Both the position numbers and the translations under genes were made by a program. Positions 23,158 through 33,162 of a DNA stretch of 64,000 nucleotides are shown piece by piece; positions within the stretch are counted from its first letter, which is position 1, and each line of letters begins with the position of its first letter. The notes under the pieces were generated by a model that saw nothing but the letters and a program-made list of their open reading frames with translations, was not told the origin of the DNA and made no database searches. The stretch comes from Salvia splendens (lineage: Eukaryota; Streptophyta; Magnoliopsida; Lamiales; Lamiaceae): positions 2,108,001-2,172,000 of the forward strand of contig NC_056049.1 in NCBI RefSeq assembly GCF_004379255.2, in the 5' to 3' direction.

Positions 23158-23779
23158 TGATGGGGTACGTACTAAACAAGCCCAATAGCAGTGACGGCCC
23201 ATCAGCCCAAAGCCCAAGGAAGAGTATCAGTTCGGCATTACCAAAGAGTTCGGCCCCCGCCTACAGCTCGGTAAAAGCCGACCAATCAAGCTCTACTCTC
23301 AGATCGGCAAAAGCTGCTCGGCAATAGTTCAGCAGTTCGGTCTCAGTATTCGACCGAACTGGGAGATAGTGGACCCATGCAGAACCTCCACGACCTCCAC
23401 TACACGATCTATTTAGTGGTGGACCCATGCGGGATCTCATGACCTCCACGACATCCACGACATACTTAGTGGTGATGTAAGCCACGACCTAGTGAGTGGT
23501 GATGTAAGCCACGACCTAGGTAGTGGTGATGCAAGCCACGATCTTAGTTCAATGTATAAATAGAACTTAGATCAGATAGAAGAAGGAGCTCTCTAGACAT
23601 AAAAGATCATATAGCAAGTCTGTATTGTAAGCTGTAGAAAACAGATCAAGCAATACAACTCTGCCCTCTTTTCTTCCCGTGGACGTAGATTTACCTCAGT
23701 AAATCGAACCACGTAAATCTCTGTGTCGTGATCTGTATTTTCCTGCACTCATCACCATCAAAAATTCGCCGACTCATCA
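23158..23779 (+). repeat. 5' LTR of the Tat element
   Basis: 622 bp. Three imperfect copies of a unit of about 26 bp (core GTGATGTAAGCCACGACC) lie at about 23,467-23,540, just upstream of the TATA box, and could act as enhancer repeats. It ends GACTCATCA. Confidence 0.95.
23555..23563 (+). promoter_or_regulatory. TATA box of the Tat 5' LTR
   Basis: TATAAATAG, 225 bp before the LTR end. The same motif is in the 3' LTR at 33,899 and in the left-arm copy at 4,942. It is the expected U3 promoter of the element. Transcript start is not visible. Confidence 0.7.
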
Positions 23780-23796
23780 CTGGCGCCGTCTGTGGG
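23780..23796 (+). promoter_or_regulatory. Primer-binding site of the Tat element
   Basis: CTGGCGCCGTCTGTGGG directly follows the LTR. This string is commonly seen after the 5' LTR of plant Tat/Athila-type elements. The priming tRNA was not determined. Confidence 0.7.
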
Positions 23797-23855
23797 AAAC
23801 AGAGAACCAAATTTGTGATAAAGCGAATTTTTGACCCTTTTTCCACCCCAAAAAA

Positions 23856-25967
23856 ATGCATACCAGATCACATACTACCCGTAATACCGTTCGTGAAAAC
23901 CATGAGGAAGCTAGTCCAGCCCGCAGGTCCGGAAAACAGCCTCGGGAGACATCTACTTCCAGTTTTCACGATGAAGGAACAAGCCGCTCAAAAGGTCCAC
24001 ACACCGAGTCTTCCCAGCAGCCTGATTTGAATGAGGCTGTCAAGCTGTTCTTGGCTGAGAAGCAGGATGAGTTCTTAGCCTTCCTGCAAAAGAGCCAAGA
24101 ACCGAAGACGAAAACGGTGGATTCTCCTTCCTCATCCAGACATGAAAGTCACTACCGCAGTAGTGCCGTGTCTTCCAGGAAGAAGAATCCTCAACCCCGA
24201 CATGTTCCTGTTCCTCCTCGGTACCGGAATCACAGGAGATCTCCATCTCCTCCATACCGAAGAGATGTCGGGTTCGCCATGTACGGAGCATTGAAGACTC
24301 CGTTCTCGGACGATATCACCCGAACTCCCCTTCCACAGAACTACCGAACTCCGTCGATGACTTATGACGGGTTAGTGGATCCTCATGATTTCCTGGGACG
24401 CTATCAGTATAACATGGCGAACCAGGGTCTCAATGAGGTCCACATGTGCAAGCTGTTTCCCGAGCTGCTTATCGGGAACGCAAGAAGGTGGTTCGATAGC
24501 CTCCCCCAAGGCAGCATTAGATCTTACCGAGATCTAATGGATGCTTTCCACAGGAGGTTCTTTCAGAAAGCGGAAGCCCGAATCACTTCGGCTCAGCTGC
24601 TTTCTATACGTCAAGGTCGCGACGAAAAGATCAGCGACTTTATGACGAGATTCCACAAGGAATGCCTACAAGTAGATGATCTCAATGATCTACTTGTCAT
24701 TTCGGCATTCCAAAATGGAATCCTACCCGGAGCTCTCTACAGAAAGCTCGTGGAATGCAGTCCGCAAACAGCTCAACAGATGTGGGACATTGCGGACCAG
24801 TTCTCCCGTGCCGATGAGGCAGACCGTCGCAAACGGTCTTTAGACAGCTCATCCCGAGGAGACAGGAGGAAGCCCGATCACAGCGATCAGGGACAAACTC
24901 GCCGAACTCCTTTTGGCGATCAGGGACATCCTCGCCGAACTCCTTTTGAAAGGATTCAAAGGACTCCGGTGCAAGACCGATTGGGGCCACGTCTCAATCC
25001 TGAGAAGCCGCCTGCTCAGTTCGTACCATTGAACAAGTCAAGGGCGGAAATTTTCGAACTGCATTCCGATATGTTCGAAAAACCAAAGCGGATGACGAAA
25101 TCGGCCGCGCGTCGACCGCAGGATCAATATTGCTCCTTCCATCAAGACCACGGTCACGATACCGAGGAGTGCCGACATTTGGCTGCAGGTATTGATGCTC
25201 TTGTGAAAGCAGGGACATTAAAAAAATACCAAAGCAAGCAGCCGAAAAAGAACAAAAAGCAGAGAGGTGCGAACTGCGCTCCTCAGGATCCGAAAAGGCA
25301 ACAGGATCCCGAAGACGATGACGAGCAGCAATATGATGGAGTAATCCTGACTATTGATGCTCTCCCTGCCGGGAAGACTAAATCGTCCCTGAAGTCAGAG
25401 CGCAGAGGCTTCAATCGAGAGGAGCCAACGCATAAAAGGCTGAAGCAGGACGAAGTGATTACATTTTCAGATGCAGATCCCGTCCCGGCCATCTCTCCTC
25501 ATCAAGACGCTATTGTCATCCAAGCCGGAGTGGCAAACAAACTGATCCACAGAGTGTTTGTGGATACAGGAGCGTCAGTCAGCATTCTTTTTAAAGAATG
25601 TTTCGATAAACTAGAAATGGATCCAGCTCGGCTTAGTCCGGCACCACTTCCTCTGAAAAGTTTCGCCCAGGAGGACACCCGCCCTGAAGGTATTATCAGC
25701 CTTCCGATCACGGTGGGAAAAGCGCCTACAAGCTCCAGTACGATGATCGAGTTCTTTGTGGTAAAAGCTCGGTCTCCGTACAACATCATCCTGGGAAGAG
25801 ACTGGCTCAACGCAGTTCGAGCCGTTTGCTCTACTTATCATCTCACCATCAAGCTCCCCACTAAAGGGGGGATAGCGGTCATCCGAGGTGATCAAAAGAG
25901 AGCAAAAGAGTGTCTGCAGATTGCGCTTAAAAGTGCCGAGCAATCAGATCGGCATCATCAAGCATAG
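23856..25967 (+). CDS. Tat gag-protease polyprotein
   Basis: 703 codons from the first ATG after the primer-binding region. There is a basic, Ser-rich N-terminus, then a retrotransposon gag (capsid) domain at about residues 180-300 (containing RWFDSLPQGSI). An Arg-rich linker with a repeated RTPFGDQGHPRRTPF-like motif follows, then a Cys/His knuckle (CSFHQDHGHDTEEC, about 425-438). A retropepsin-type protease comes last, with the catalytic DTGAS at about 570 and the flap/ILGRDWL region near 645. It packages RNA and processes the polyprotein. It ends at TAG 25,965-25,967 in the same frame as pol, followed by CAATCA, so pol could be made by readthrough. Confidence 0.92.
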   Translation: MHTRSHTTRNTVRENHEEASPARRSGKQPRETSTSSFHDEGTSRSKGPHTESSQQPDLNEAVKLFLAEKQDEFLAFLQKSQEPKTKTVDSPSSSRHESHYRSSAVSSRKKNPQPRHVPVPPRYRNHRRSPSPPYRRDVGFAMYGALKTPFSDDITRTPLPQNYRTPSMTYDGLVDPHDFLGRYQYNMANQGLNEVHMCKLFPELLIGNARRWFDSLPQGSIRSYRDLMDAFHRRFFQKAEARITSAQLLSIRQGRDEKISDFMTRFHKECLQVDDLNDLLVISAFQNGILPGALYRKLVECSPQTAQQMWDIADQFSRADEADRRKRSLDSSSRGDRRKPDHSDQGQTRRTPFGDQGHPRRTPFERIQRTPVQDRLGPRLNPEKPPAQFVPLNKSRAEIFELHSDMFEKPKRMTKSAARRPQDQYCSFHQDHGHDTEECRHLAAGIDALVKAGTLKKYQSKQPKKNKKQRGANCAPQDPKRQQDPEDDDEQQYDGVILTIDALPAGKTKSSLKSERRGFNREEPTHKRLKQDEVITFSDADPVPAISPHQDAIVIQAGVANKLIHRVFVDTGASVSILFKECFDKLEMDPARLSPAPLPLKSFAQEDTRPEGIISLPITVGKAPTSSSTMIEFFVVKARSPYNIILGRDWLNAVRAVCSTYHLTIKLPTKGGIAVIRGDQKRAKECLQIALKSAEQSDRHHQA

Positions 25968-25973
25968 CAATCA
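25965..25973 (+). promoter_or_regulatory. Candidate stop-codon readthrough site between gag-pro and pol
   Basis: TAG followed by CAATCA, which fits the CARYYA hexamer known from tobamovirus-type leaky stops. The frame stays open after it for eleven sense codons up to the pol ATG at 26,001 and on through pol. The left-arm copy has the same nine bases at 7,350-7,358. Function is inferred. Confidence 0.55.
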
Positions 25974-26000
25974 CAGCAGCCGGAGTCAGAGGCAAGCGAA

Positions 26001-29000
26001 ATGACCGAAGTCACACCAGAGCCGAACTCAATGACCGTTCAGTTATACGAAGATGATCCATCCAGAACGGTCAAGATCGGTTTCGCGGGAACGCCTCTAC
26101 TCCGGGAAAAGACCATCCAGCTCCTCAAGGAGTACAAAGATGTCTTTGCATGGTCTCCGTTGGACATGACCGGAGTGCCCTCTGAGGTAATCACTCATCG
26201 GTTAAATATTGATCCATCAGTCCGGCCTATAAAACAGAAGCAAAGACTCTTTGCGGCAGAAAGAAACCAAGTCATCCATGACGAAGTCCGCCAATTACTG
26301 AAAGCGGATGTATTATTCGAGGTGAAATATCCCTCTTGGGTGGCCAATCCTGTGATGATCAAGAAAAAAGAAGGAGGATGGCGGATGTGCATAGATTTTA
26401 CCGATCTAAACAAGCACTGTCCTAAAGATTGCTATCCCCTTCCGAACATAGATAAAAAAGTAGAAGCTTTGATCGGCTTCGAAATTTTCTGTTTTCTTGA
26501 TTTATACAAAGGCTACCACCAAGTCTTAATGGATGAGAATGATGCTCCAAAAACGGCTTTCATTACTGACTTCGGCATCTTTGCTTATAAAAAGATGCCG
26601 TTCGGTTTAAAGAATGCCGGAGCCACATATCAAAGGATGGTAGATAAGCTTTTTCGGCATTTGATCGGAAAGGAGGTTGAAGTGTATGTTGACGACATAG
26701 TCGTTAAAAGCAGAAGCACTTCGGAGTACGAAGACAATCTCAAGTCCACTCTCGACGTGCTCCGAAAAGCCAACCTCAAACTCAATCCCCAAAAATGTAC
26801 CTTTTTGGTAGATTCGGGAAAGTTTCTAGGTTGTTGGGTTTCAAAAGAAGGACTCAAGGCAAATCCGCTAAAAGTTCAAGTTGTTCAGAACATGGCAACG
26901 CCGAAGTCCATACATGATGTGCAAAGGCTAACTGGATGTCTAGCCGCACTGAATAGATTCCTTTCCCAAGCAGCCGAAAAGCAAATGCCATTCTTCAAAG
27001 TGTTAAAGAAGGCACCAAAGTTTGAGTGGGGAGTCGAGCAGAAAAAGGCTTTTGACGAGCTCAAAAGTTATTTAGCCGAGCTTCCTATTCTCTCTGCTCC
27101 AACAGATGCTGAAGTGATATTCTTATACTTAGCGGCATCGGATCAGACCATTAGCGCGGTGCTTGTACGAGAAGAAGGCCTAAAGCAGCTTCCCATCTAC
27201 TTTACAAGCCGAGCATTAAGAGGTCCAGAAACAAGGTATCAACCTCTGGAAAAAATTGCTCTGGCATTAGTAAATGCAGCAAGGAGACTGCGGCCATATT
27301 TCTATGCTCACAAGGTATGCGTCTTAACCGATCTTCCACTTCGGCAAGTTTTGACCAAGCCAGAAGCATCAGGCAGAATCGCCAAATGGGCCATAGAGTT
27401 GGGAGAACACTCAATCGAATACCTACCTCGGAAAGCCATCAAGGGACAAGCCTTGGCAGATTTTCTTGCAGAAGCAAAGTTCGATCAAGCAATCCCTGTC
27501 ATTGCCGAACAGAAAAATTCTACCAATGCCGAACTAGCACAGCCCCTGGAATCCGAAGTAGAGCCACCGGACTGCTGGAGCGGATTCGTAGATGGAGCTT
27601 CGAATAAAACGGGAAGTGGAGCTGGTATTTTACTTATCGCTCCCGACGGACACGAGGTAACTTACTCACTTCGGTTCTTATTCCCAACTACTAATAACGA
27701 AGCCGAATACGAAGCCCTCCTTGCCGGACTCAAGCTAGCGCAAAGTCTATTTATCAAGTCTCTCAAAATCCATTGTGATTCACAAGTCGTAGTGAATCAC
27801 ATGTTGGGTACAAGTGAAGCCCGTGATGAGAGGATGAGGAAATATTGGGACAAAGCGCAAAGCATTAGCCGAAGTTTCTCTTATTTTCGGATAATCCGCA
27901 TTCCCAGAGCGGAAAACAGCCGAGCAGATATTTTAAGTAAGTTAGCCTCATATCCAAGTTCAAAGGTGGAGGAATTACTACACCGAAGCATTGATGAAGC
28001 TGAGGTATATTCAGTAACCAGCTCGCCGAACTGGATGACGCCGATCTTACAGTATCTAGATCAAGGACAACTGCCCGAGGATAAGAGAGAAGCTCGGAAA
28101 ATCACATGCCGAGCACTTCGGTATGAACTTCATGCAGGAGTCCTATACAGAAAGTCCTACCTTCAACCGTTATTGCGATGTGTAGGACCAGAAGAGACGG
28201 ACTACATCCTTAGAGAAGTCCATGAAGGATCTTGCGGTAGCCACATCGGAGCTAGAGCTTTAGCTAAAAAAGTTCTGAGATGGGGTTATTATTGGCCAAC
28301 TTTGGTACAAGACGCAGTGCAGCTCGTCAAGACATGCATGAAGTGCCAAATCCATGCAAATATCCCAAAGATGCCGCAGACCGATCTATATGCTATGCAA
28401 AGCCCTTGGCCTTTTATGCAATGGGGCATAGACATAGTGGGACCACTACCACAAGCTCCTCGGCAAATGAAATTCCTTATCGTTGCCGTGGATTACTTTA
28501 CAAAGTGGGTAGAAGCTGAACCATTAGCTACGATAACGAGCTCGAAGGCATTAGATTTCGTCTGGAAGAACATAGTGTGCCGATTTGGCTTACCCCACAT
28601 CCTCATTTCGGATAACGGGACTCAGTTCACCGACAAGACATTCAAGAATTGGTGCCAAGAGCTGAATATTCAACAGCGGTTCACTTCGGTCTCCCACCCA
28701 CAAGCAAACGGACAAACGGAGGTAACAAACCGTATCTTGGTGAAAGGGTTGAAAACTCGGTTAGAACAAGCCAAAGGACAATGGGTAGAAAATCTCCCTC
28801 AAGTCCTATGGTCCTACCGAACTACACCCAAAGCTTCCAACGGTGAAACTCCGTACAGTCTGGTGTACGGCGCTGAAGCCGTGATTCCGGTTGAGATCGG
28901 CGTACCCAGTCCCCGAACTCTAAATTTCTCCTCAGAAATGAATGATGACGGACTGAGAGCCGAACTAGATCTGGCCGAAGAAAGAAGAGAATTGGCCTGC

Positions 29001-29264
29001 ATAAAAGCAGCCAAGTACAAGGAGCAAGTAGCCCGGTATTATAACCAAAGGGTGAAAAAGCTGCAATTTCAAGTGGGAGATCTTGTCTTGAGAAACAACG
29101 AAGTAAGCCGAGCAGAAAAGCTGGGCAAGCTCGAACCCACATGGGAAGGTCCATATCGGGTGTCAGAAGTCCTCGGCAAAGGGTCTTACAAATTGACTCA
29201 CATGTCAGGAGAACAAGTACCCCGAACATGGCACATTTCCAACCTCAAGAAGTTCCATTTGTAA
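26001..29264 (+). CDS. Tat pol polyprotein (RT, RNase H, aRNase H, integrase)
   Basis: 1,087 codons from the first ATG after the TAG. In order: reverse transcriptase with YVDD near residue 230, and a connection/RNase H domain at about 370-490. A second, archaeal-like RNase H domain follows, starting with the catalytic VDGAS at about 530 and continuing to about 650. Then come an integrase zinc finger (CMKCQ near 780) and a DDE core with D811, D871 and E907, giving the DD35E spacing. A C-terminal domain follows. No chromodomain is seen. It reverse-transcribes and integrates the element. All catalytic motifs are intact and the frame is open. Translation is either by readthrough of the TAG at 25,965 or by internal initiation. 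Confidence 0.95.
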   Translation: MTEVTPEPNSMTVQLYEDDPSRTVKIGFAGTPLLREKTIQLLKEYKDVFAWSPLDMTGVPSEVITHRLNIDPSVRPIKQKQRLFAAERNQVIHDEVRQLLKADVLFEVKYPSWVANPVMIKKKEGGWRMCIDFTDLNKHCPKDCYPLPNIDKKVEALIGFEIFCFLDLYKGYHQVLMDENDAPKTAFITDFGIFAYKKMPFGLKNAGATYQRMVDKLFRHLIGKEVEVYVDDIVVKSRSTSEYEDNLKSTLDVLRKANLKLNPQKCTFLVDSGKFLGCWVSKEGLKANPLKVQVVQNMATPKSIHDVQRLTGCLAALNRFLSQAAEKQMPFFKVLKKAPKFEWGVEQKKAFDELKSYLAELPILSAPTDAEVIFLYLAASDQTISAVLVREEGLKQLPIYFTSRALRGPETRYQPLEKIALALVNAARRLRPYFYAHKVCVLTDLPLRQVLTKPEASGRIAKWAIELGEHSIEYLPRKAIKGQALADFLAEAKFDQAIPVIAEQKNSTNAELAQPLESEVEPPDCWSGFVDGASNKTGSGAGILLIAPDGHEVTYSLRFLFPTTNNEAEYEALLAGLKLAQSLFIKSLKIHCDSQVVVNHMLGTSEARDERMRKYWDKAQSISRSFSYFRIIRIPRAENSRADILSKLASYPSSKVEELLHRSIDEAEVYSVTSSPNWMTPILQYLDQGQLPEDKREARKITCRALRYELHAGVLYRKSYLQPLLRCVGPEETDYILREVHEGSCGSHIGARALAKKVLRWGYYWPTLVQDAVQLVKTCMKCQIHANIPKMPQTDLYAMQSPWPFMQWGIDIVGPLPQAPRQMKFLIVAVDYFTKWVEAEPLATITSSKALDFVWKNIVCRFGLPHILISDNGTQFTDKTFKNWCQELNIQQRFTSVSHPQANGQTEVTNRILVKGLKTRLEQAKGQWVENLPQVLWSYRTTPKASNGETPYSLVYGAEAVIPVEIGVPSPRTLNFSSEMNDDGLRAELDLAEERRELACIKAAKYKEQVARYYNQRVKKLQFQVGDLVLRNNEVSRAEKLGKLEPTWEGPYRVSEVLGKGSYKLTHMSGEQVPRTWHISNLKKFHL

Positions 29265-29494
29265 GAGACAGTCCGGTCAGTCCGTCTTGTGTCTAGTTCG
29301 GTCCTAGAGGTATGTGTTTTCTTTGTTTTTCTACTTTGTCTATGTGCTTTTTGTTTGTCTATGTGCGTCTCGTTCGTTTATGTGCGTCTTGCTTGTCTAG
29401 GTGTGTTTTGTCTGTCTATGTGCGTGTCGTCTCTTACAAATGTTACTAAGGTATCTTGTTCTTCAAAGGCTGATCCCCTTTTTAGAACATATAT
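29265..29494. other. Spacer after Tat pol
   Basis: T/G-rich sequence with repeated TATGTGCGTCT-like words (29,330-29,425). There is no coding evidence. Confidence 0.5.
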
Positions 29495-29776
29495 AAGCCA
29501 ACGATTGTGAGTCCAAGTTTCTAAGGAGGATACAAGACCACAATTCAGCTTAAAAACAAGCAGTTCGTCTGAAACGAACTGCAACAATAAGCCAACGATT
29601 GTGAGTCCAAGCTTCTAAGGAGGATACAAGACCACAATTCAGCTTAAAAACAAGCAGTTCGTCTGAAACGAACTGCAACAATAAGCCAACGATTGTGAGT
29701 CCAAGCTTCTAAGGAGGATACAAGACCACAATTCGGCTTAAGAAACAAGCAGTTCACCTGAAACGAACTGCAACAA
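29495..29776. repeat. Tandem repeat, 3 copies of 94 bp, each with a hairpin
   Basis: Three units starting at 29,495, 29,589 and 29,683. Each ends with an inverted repeat GCAGTTCGT-CTGAA-ACGAACTGC (9-bp stem, 5-nt loop). The third copy's stem is weakened by substitutions. It lies between the ends of the sense pol gene and the antisense gene. Confidence 0.9.
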
Positions 29777-29777
29777 A

Positions 29778-29909
29778 GGGAAAGTCCGATCCACGCGATA
29801 AAACTCGCCGAATTAGGACAAGGGAAAGTCCGATCCACGCGATAAAACTCGCCAAATTAGGACAAGGGAAAGTCCGATCCGAGCGATAAAACTCGCCAAA
29901 TTAGGACAC
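29778..29909. repeat. Tandem repeat, 3 copies of 44 bp
   Basis: Units start at 29,778, 29,822 and 29,866 with GGGAAAGTCCGATCC and continue with GCGATAAAACTCGCC. Part of each unit is an imperfect inverted repeat (GGCGAG/CTCGCC-like). Non-coding. Confidence 0.85.
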
Positions 29910-29915
29910 AAGCTT

Positions 29916-30152
29916 AGTCCGGTCAAAGAAATTTACTTCATAAGACCAAAGACGAGTCCGGTCAAAGAAGTTTACTTCATAAGACCAAAGACGAGTCCGG
30001 TCAAAGAAGTTTATTTCATAAGACCGAGGACTAAGTCCGGTCAAAGAAGTTTACTTCATAAGACCAAAGACGAAGTCCGGTCAAAGAAGCTTACTTCATA
30101 AAACCGACGACGAGTCCGGTCGAAGAAGTTTACTTCATAAGACCGAGGACGA
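29916..30152. repeat. Tandem repeat, 6 copies of about 39 bp
   Basis: Units start at 29,916, 29,955, 29,994, 30,034, 30,074 and 30,113 with AGTCCGGTC and contain GAAGTTTACTTCATAAGACC. GAAGTTTACTTC is itself a short inverted repeat. The array is adjacent to the 3' end of the antisense gene. Confidence 0.85.
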
Positions 30153-30287
30153 GCACGATGAAATTTTTTCGCTGAGCTGTAAATACGCAGTGATAGAAGC
30201 GAAATGAAGATTTCATTTTTTAAAACTTGTTCGGCATACAATTCTGCTGCCCTACGAGAAGGCGTTACGCCATTACAAAGGACTATT

Positions 30288-33162
30288 CTACTGTCCCTGG
30301 TTGCTAAAGTTGAGCCATCTATTCACAAAATCCTCGTGAAGCCGAGTTCGGGCGTTCTCGGCAGCTGAAGAATAAGCAGGTCGACGAGATGCTCTAATCG
30401 ACCTACCGCCTCTTCCCTGAGCCCGGGAAGCTCTAGCACCTCGGCGGCGAAGAGTCTCTTCACGAAGCATTTGTTGATCTTGCTCACTCATAATCACAGC
30501 TCCTCTACGAACTTCAGTCCGTCCTTGTCTTGACGTCTCCGGTTGCTCCTGAGTCCGTTCTCGTCTTGACGTTTCCGGCTGTTCCTGAGTTCGTTGCTGA
30601 CTTGGAGTAGGGTTTTGAGCAAGTGAATCAGGGGTTTGAGCTGGAGTGTGACCATCTGTTGGCGGGAAATGCCTAAGGAATCTCTCGATTGAGGGACGCC
30701 GGGAAAGAATGATGTCGTACCGAGAAGCCCAGCGCCGCAATGATTTCACGATTTGTTGGCAAGCCGAGCTCTCCAGCGCATTGTTCCTCCGGAGTACATG
30801 ATATTCCTCCCACAGTTCGTCAACTCGTTCCTGAACTTCAGAGATGGTCATTCCCCCGCGCCTGCAGATGAAATCCTCATACGCAGTCCTCTCAGCGACG
30901 GCGGCATTCAGCTCGGCCTCCAGATCTTTCTTTTCGGACTCTAAGTCCTTATTGTCGGCCTCCAGCTTCACTGAACGAGCCAAGAGTTCGTCATTCTTCA
31001 CCTGGTCAGCTATGGCTCTTTTCTCAGCTTCGTCTAAAGCCGAAGAGTACAGCCGCTTCCAGTGAAGTACCTCCAGCTCCTTAAGAGTTCAGAATATAGA
31101 GCAGCTATGTCAGTTCGGCATTTCAGATTACTGAGCAGGTAGTAAACCAGAACAGGAGTAAAAGAGAGTACGAAAGGCTATACGAAGACACAAGAGCAGA
31201 AAGAAGAATTTTTTCATTCATAAGAAAAAAATTTTCTACACAAGGGCTTCAAGGCCGTTTTACAAGAAGGAAGAAACTAAACTAAGAGAAGGGAGACGAA
31301 ATCATACTCCGCCAGCTTCGTCTCCGCCTTCTCGGTGAGGTTCAGCTTCCTTCTCCTTGTCTGCTTCAGCTTCAGCCTCGGCCCCCCTGCTCTCCCCAGC
31401 CTGCTCGGTGCCCCCATCACCGATCAGCAGCACCTCTTGCTCGGCCTGCCTGTCTCCGGTCTGCCGCTCATGCTGCTCGGTCTCTCCCTCTCCATGGAAA
31501 ATTGGAGCGGGTGAAACTGACCCTATGGAGGCAAAGATAGCCTCCATGTTCTCATCGCGGTCAGCTCGGCAACTACGAACTTGGTCTGCAGAAAGCAGGA
31601 CCGAGGACGAAGCAAGCTCCTCAAGCACCGGCAGACTCTGAAGCCGAGCTGCTATCTCTCGGCCGTACAGCGGCATGATGACTTCGGGACCCTGCTCGGC
31701 TTTATCGGTCATCAGTTTCAGCAGATCACCGACAAAGGCCGAAAATTGGTTGCTCAGAAAGAGTTTCTCCGCGAAAGCACGGAGAGCCTCTCCTTGGGCA
31801 ACCACGGCGGCAGCATCCCTCCGTTTCGTCTGCTCTCGCTGGATGACGAGCTGGTTTTTGGCAAACTGAGCTTCATCCTGGGCCGAGATCCTAGCAGCTC
31901 TGGCCTTCTCAAAGTTGGCCTCAGCCTGTTCGGCCCGATGACAAGCAGCCGCCAACTTCCTCTGCATCTCAGCATAGTCATTGGACGCTTTGGAGAGTTC
32001 GACAGCGACGAGCTTGGAGAGCATATCGTTCCTCTGAAAATGGATAAAGAAAAAAGTCAACAGAGGGCACCAAAAATACAGGAAAGAAGCAAAGCCAAAG
32101 AATCAAGAAGACAATTCACCTCGGCGAAGTCCGTGGGCCATGCAAAAGGCTCACAGACATTTTCCGAAGGGGGCCCCATGACGATGTCTCTCTCCGACGC
32201 TCTTGGGAGCTTCTGGGCCTTCCCCTTCCCCTTTGCCGAAGTCGACTCCGGCTTCTTCGGATCCGAAGAGGTTTTTTGCCTCTTCGGAGTCCTCTCGGCA
32301 TCAGACGCCGAGCTGGTGGTTTTCGGCCTCTCCGGCTCCTTGGACTCCGAAGATTTGCGGCTCAGCTTATTCAATATGTTCACTACCGAAAAACAAGGAA
32401 ACAAGGTTAGTTTTCGCCGCTAAAGCAGTAAGGCATAAAAAAGAAATCCTCACCCTCAGTCTCTTCGTCCGAAGACGAGATATTGAACACGAGGTCGCCC
32501 TTGACGAGCTCAGTTTCCGAGTATTGTTTCCTAATCATAGGAATCTTATTGAGCTCGCCCTCGAGCTCGGCCAACGGTTCTAACCGAGGATGGGGAATCA
32601 CGGACTTCGGCCCTCTCCAAGGAAAGCCCGGAGCCGAAGTCCTATTATAAAAAAAGAAACGGTTTTGCCATTTCGGCCACTTGGTTTTGCAGAAGGCCCT
32701 AAAAGGCTGTAAGGGGATCAAGTAAAACCAAGATCCCTTCCTTTTAAACTGGAAAAAATTAAGGATTGCCCGCAGAGACAGATCCTTATCTAGCCTACGG
32801 AGTTCGGCAGCAAAAGCCGACAAGTGCCTCCAAGAATTCGGAGTCACCTGACCTAAAGGGAGTTGAAAAAAATCAAGAAGCTCTACAAAAGGTGGGGGAA
32901 GAGGGAAACGAAGCCCGCATTCTAAGCAGGCTTCGTAAACGGTGGCATAACCCTCCGGCGGGTCGTTAGCCCTATGATCATCGTCGGGAACCACCGCCTT
33001 CCCCCCGGGAAGAAGATATTTTTCGTGTAGAGATATCACGGTGTCCTTACTCAAGACGCTGTGAAAGTATTCTACAGTCTTCTCCCCGGACTCTTTCCGG
33101 CTAGAAGACCCCTTGCCCCCTTTCCTACCGCTACCTAACTCAGAAGAAGAAGAAGAAGACAT
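30288..33162 (-). CDS. Spliced antisense gene of the Tat element (gypsy-type transposon protein domain)
   Basis: Four exons modelled on the minus strand: 33,162-32,454; 32,382-32,120; 32,033-31,308; 31,079-30,288. All borders are GT-AG and all joins are in phase, giving about 829 codons from the first ATG to a TGA. The last acceptor (TCTTAAG) and last donor (GGA|GTATGA) are the weakest. Exon 1 carries a Ser-rich start and the conserved block typical of the 'putative gypsy type transposon' domain (PF04195), with GLRFPLPPPF and GSWFYLIPL. Exon 2 is Lys/Ser-rich and low-complexity. Exons 3-4 are long Ala/Glu/Arg-rich predicted coiled coils, and the C-terminus is Arg/Gln-rich. Extra reverse-oriented genes are known in Tat-lineage elements, but their function is unknown. 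No catalytic motif was found. It shows no break, unlike the host genes around it. Confidence 0.78.

Noticed and set aside
29495..30152. Possible CRISPR-like array
   Set aside because: Plant genome. The units are direct tandem repeats without unique spacers.
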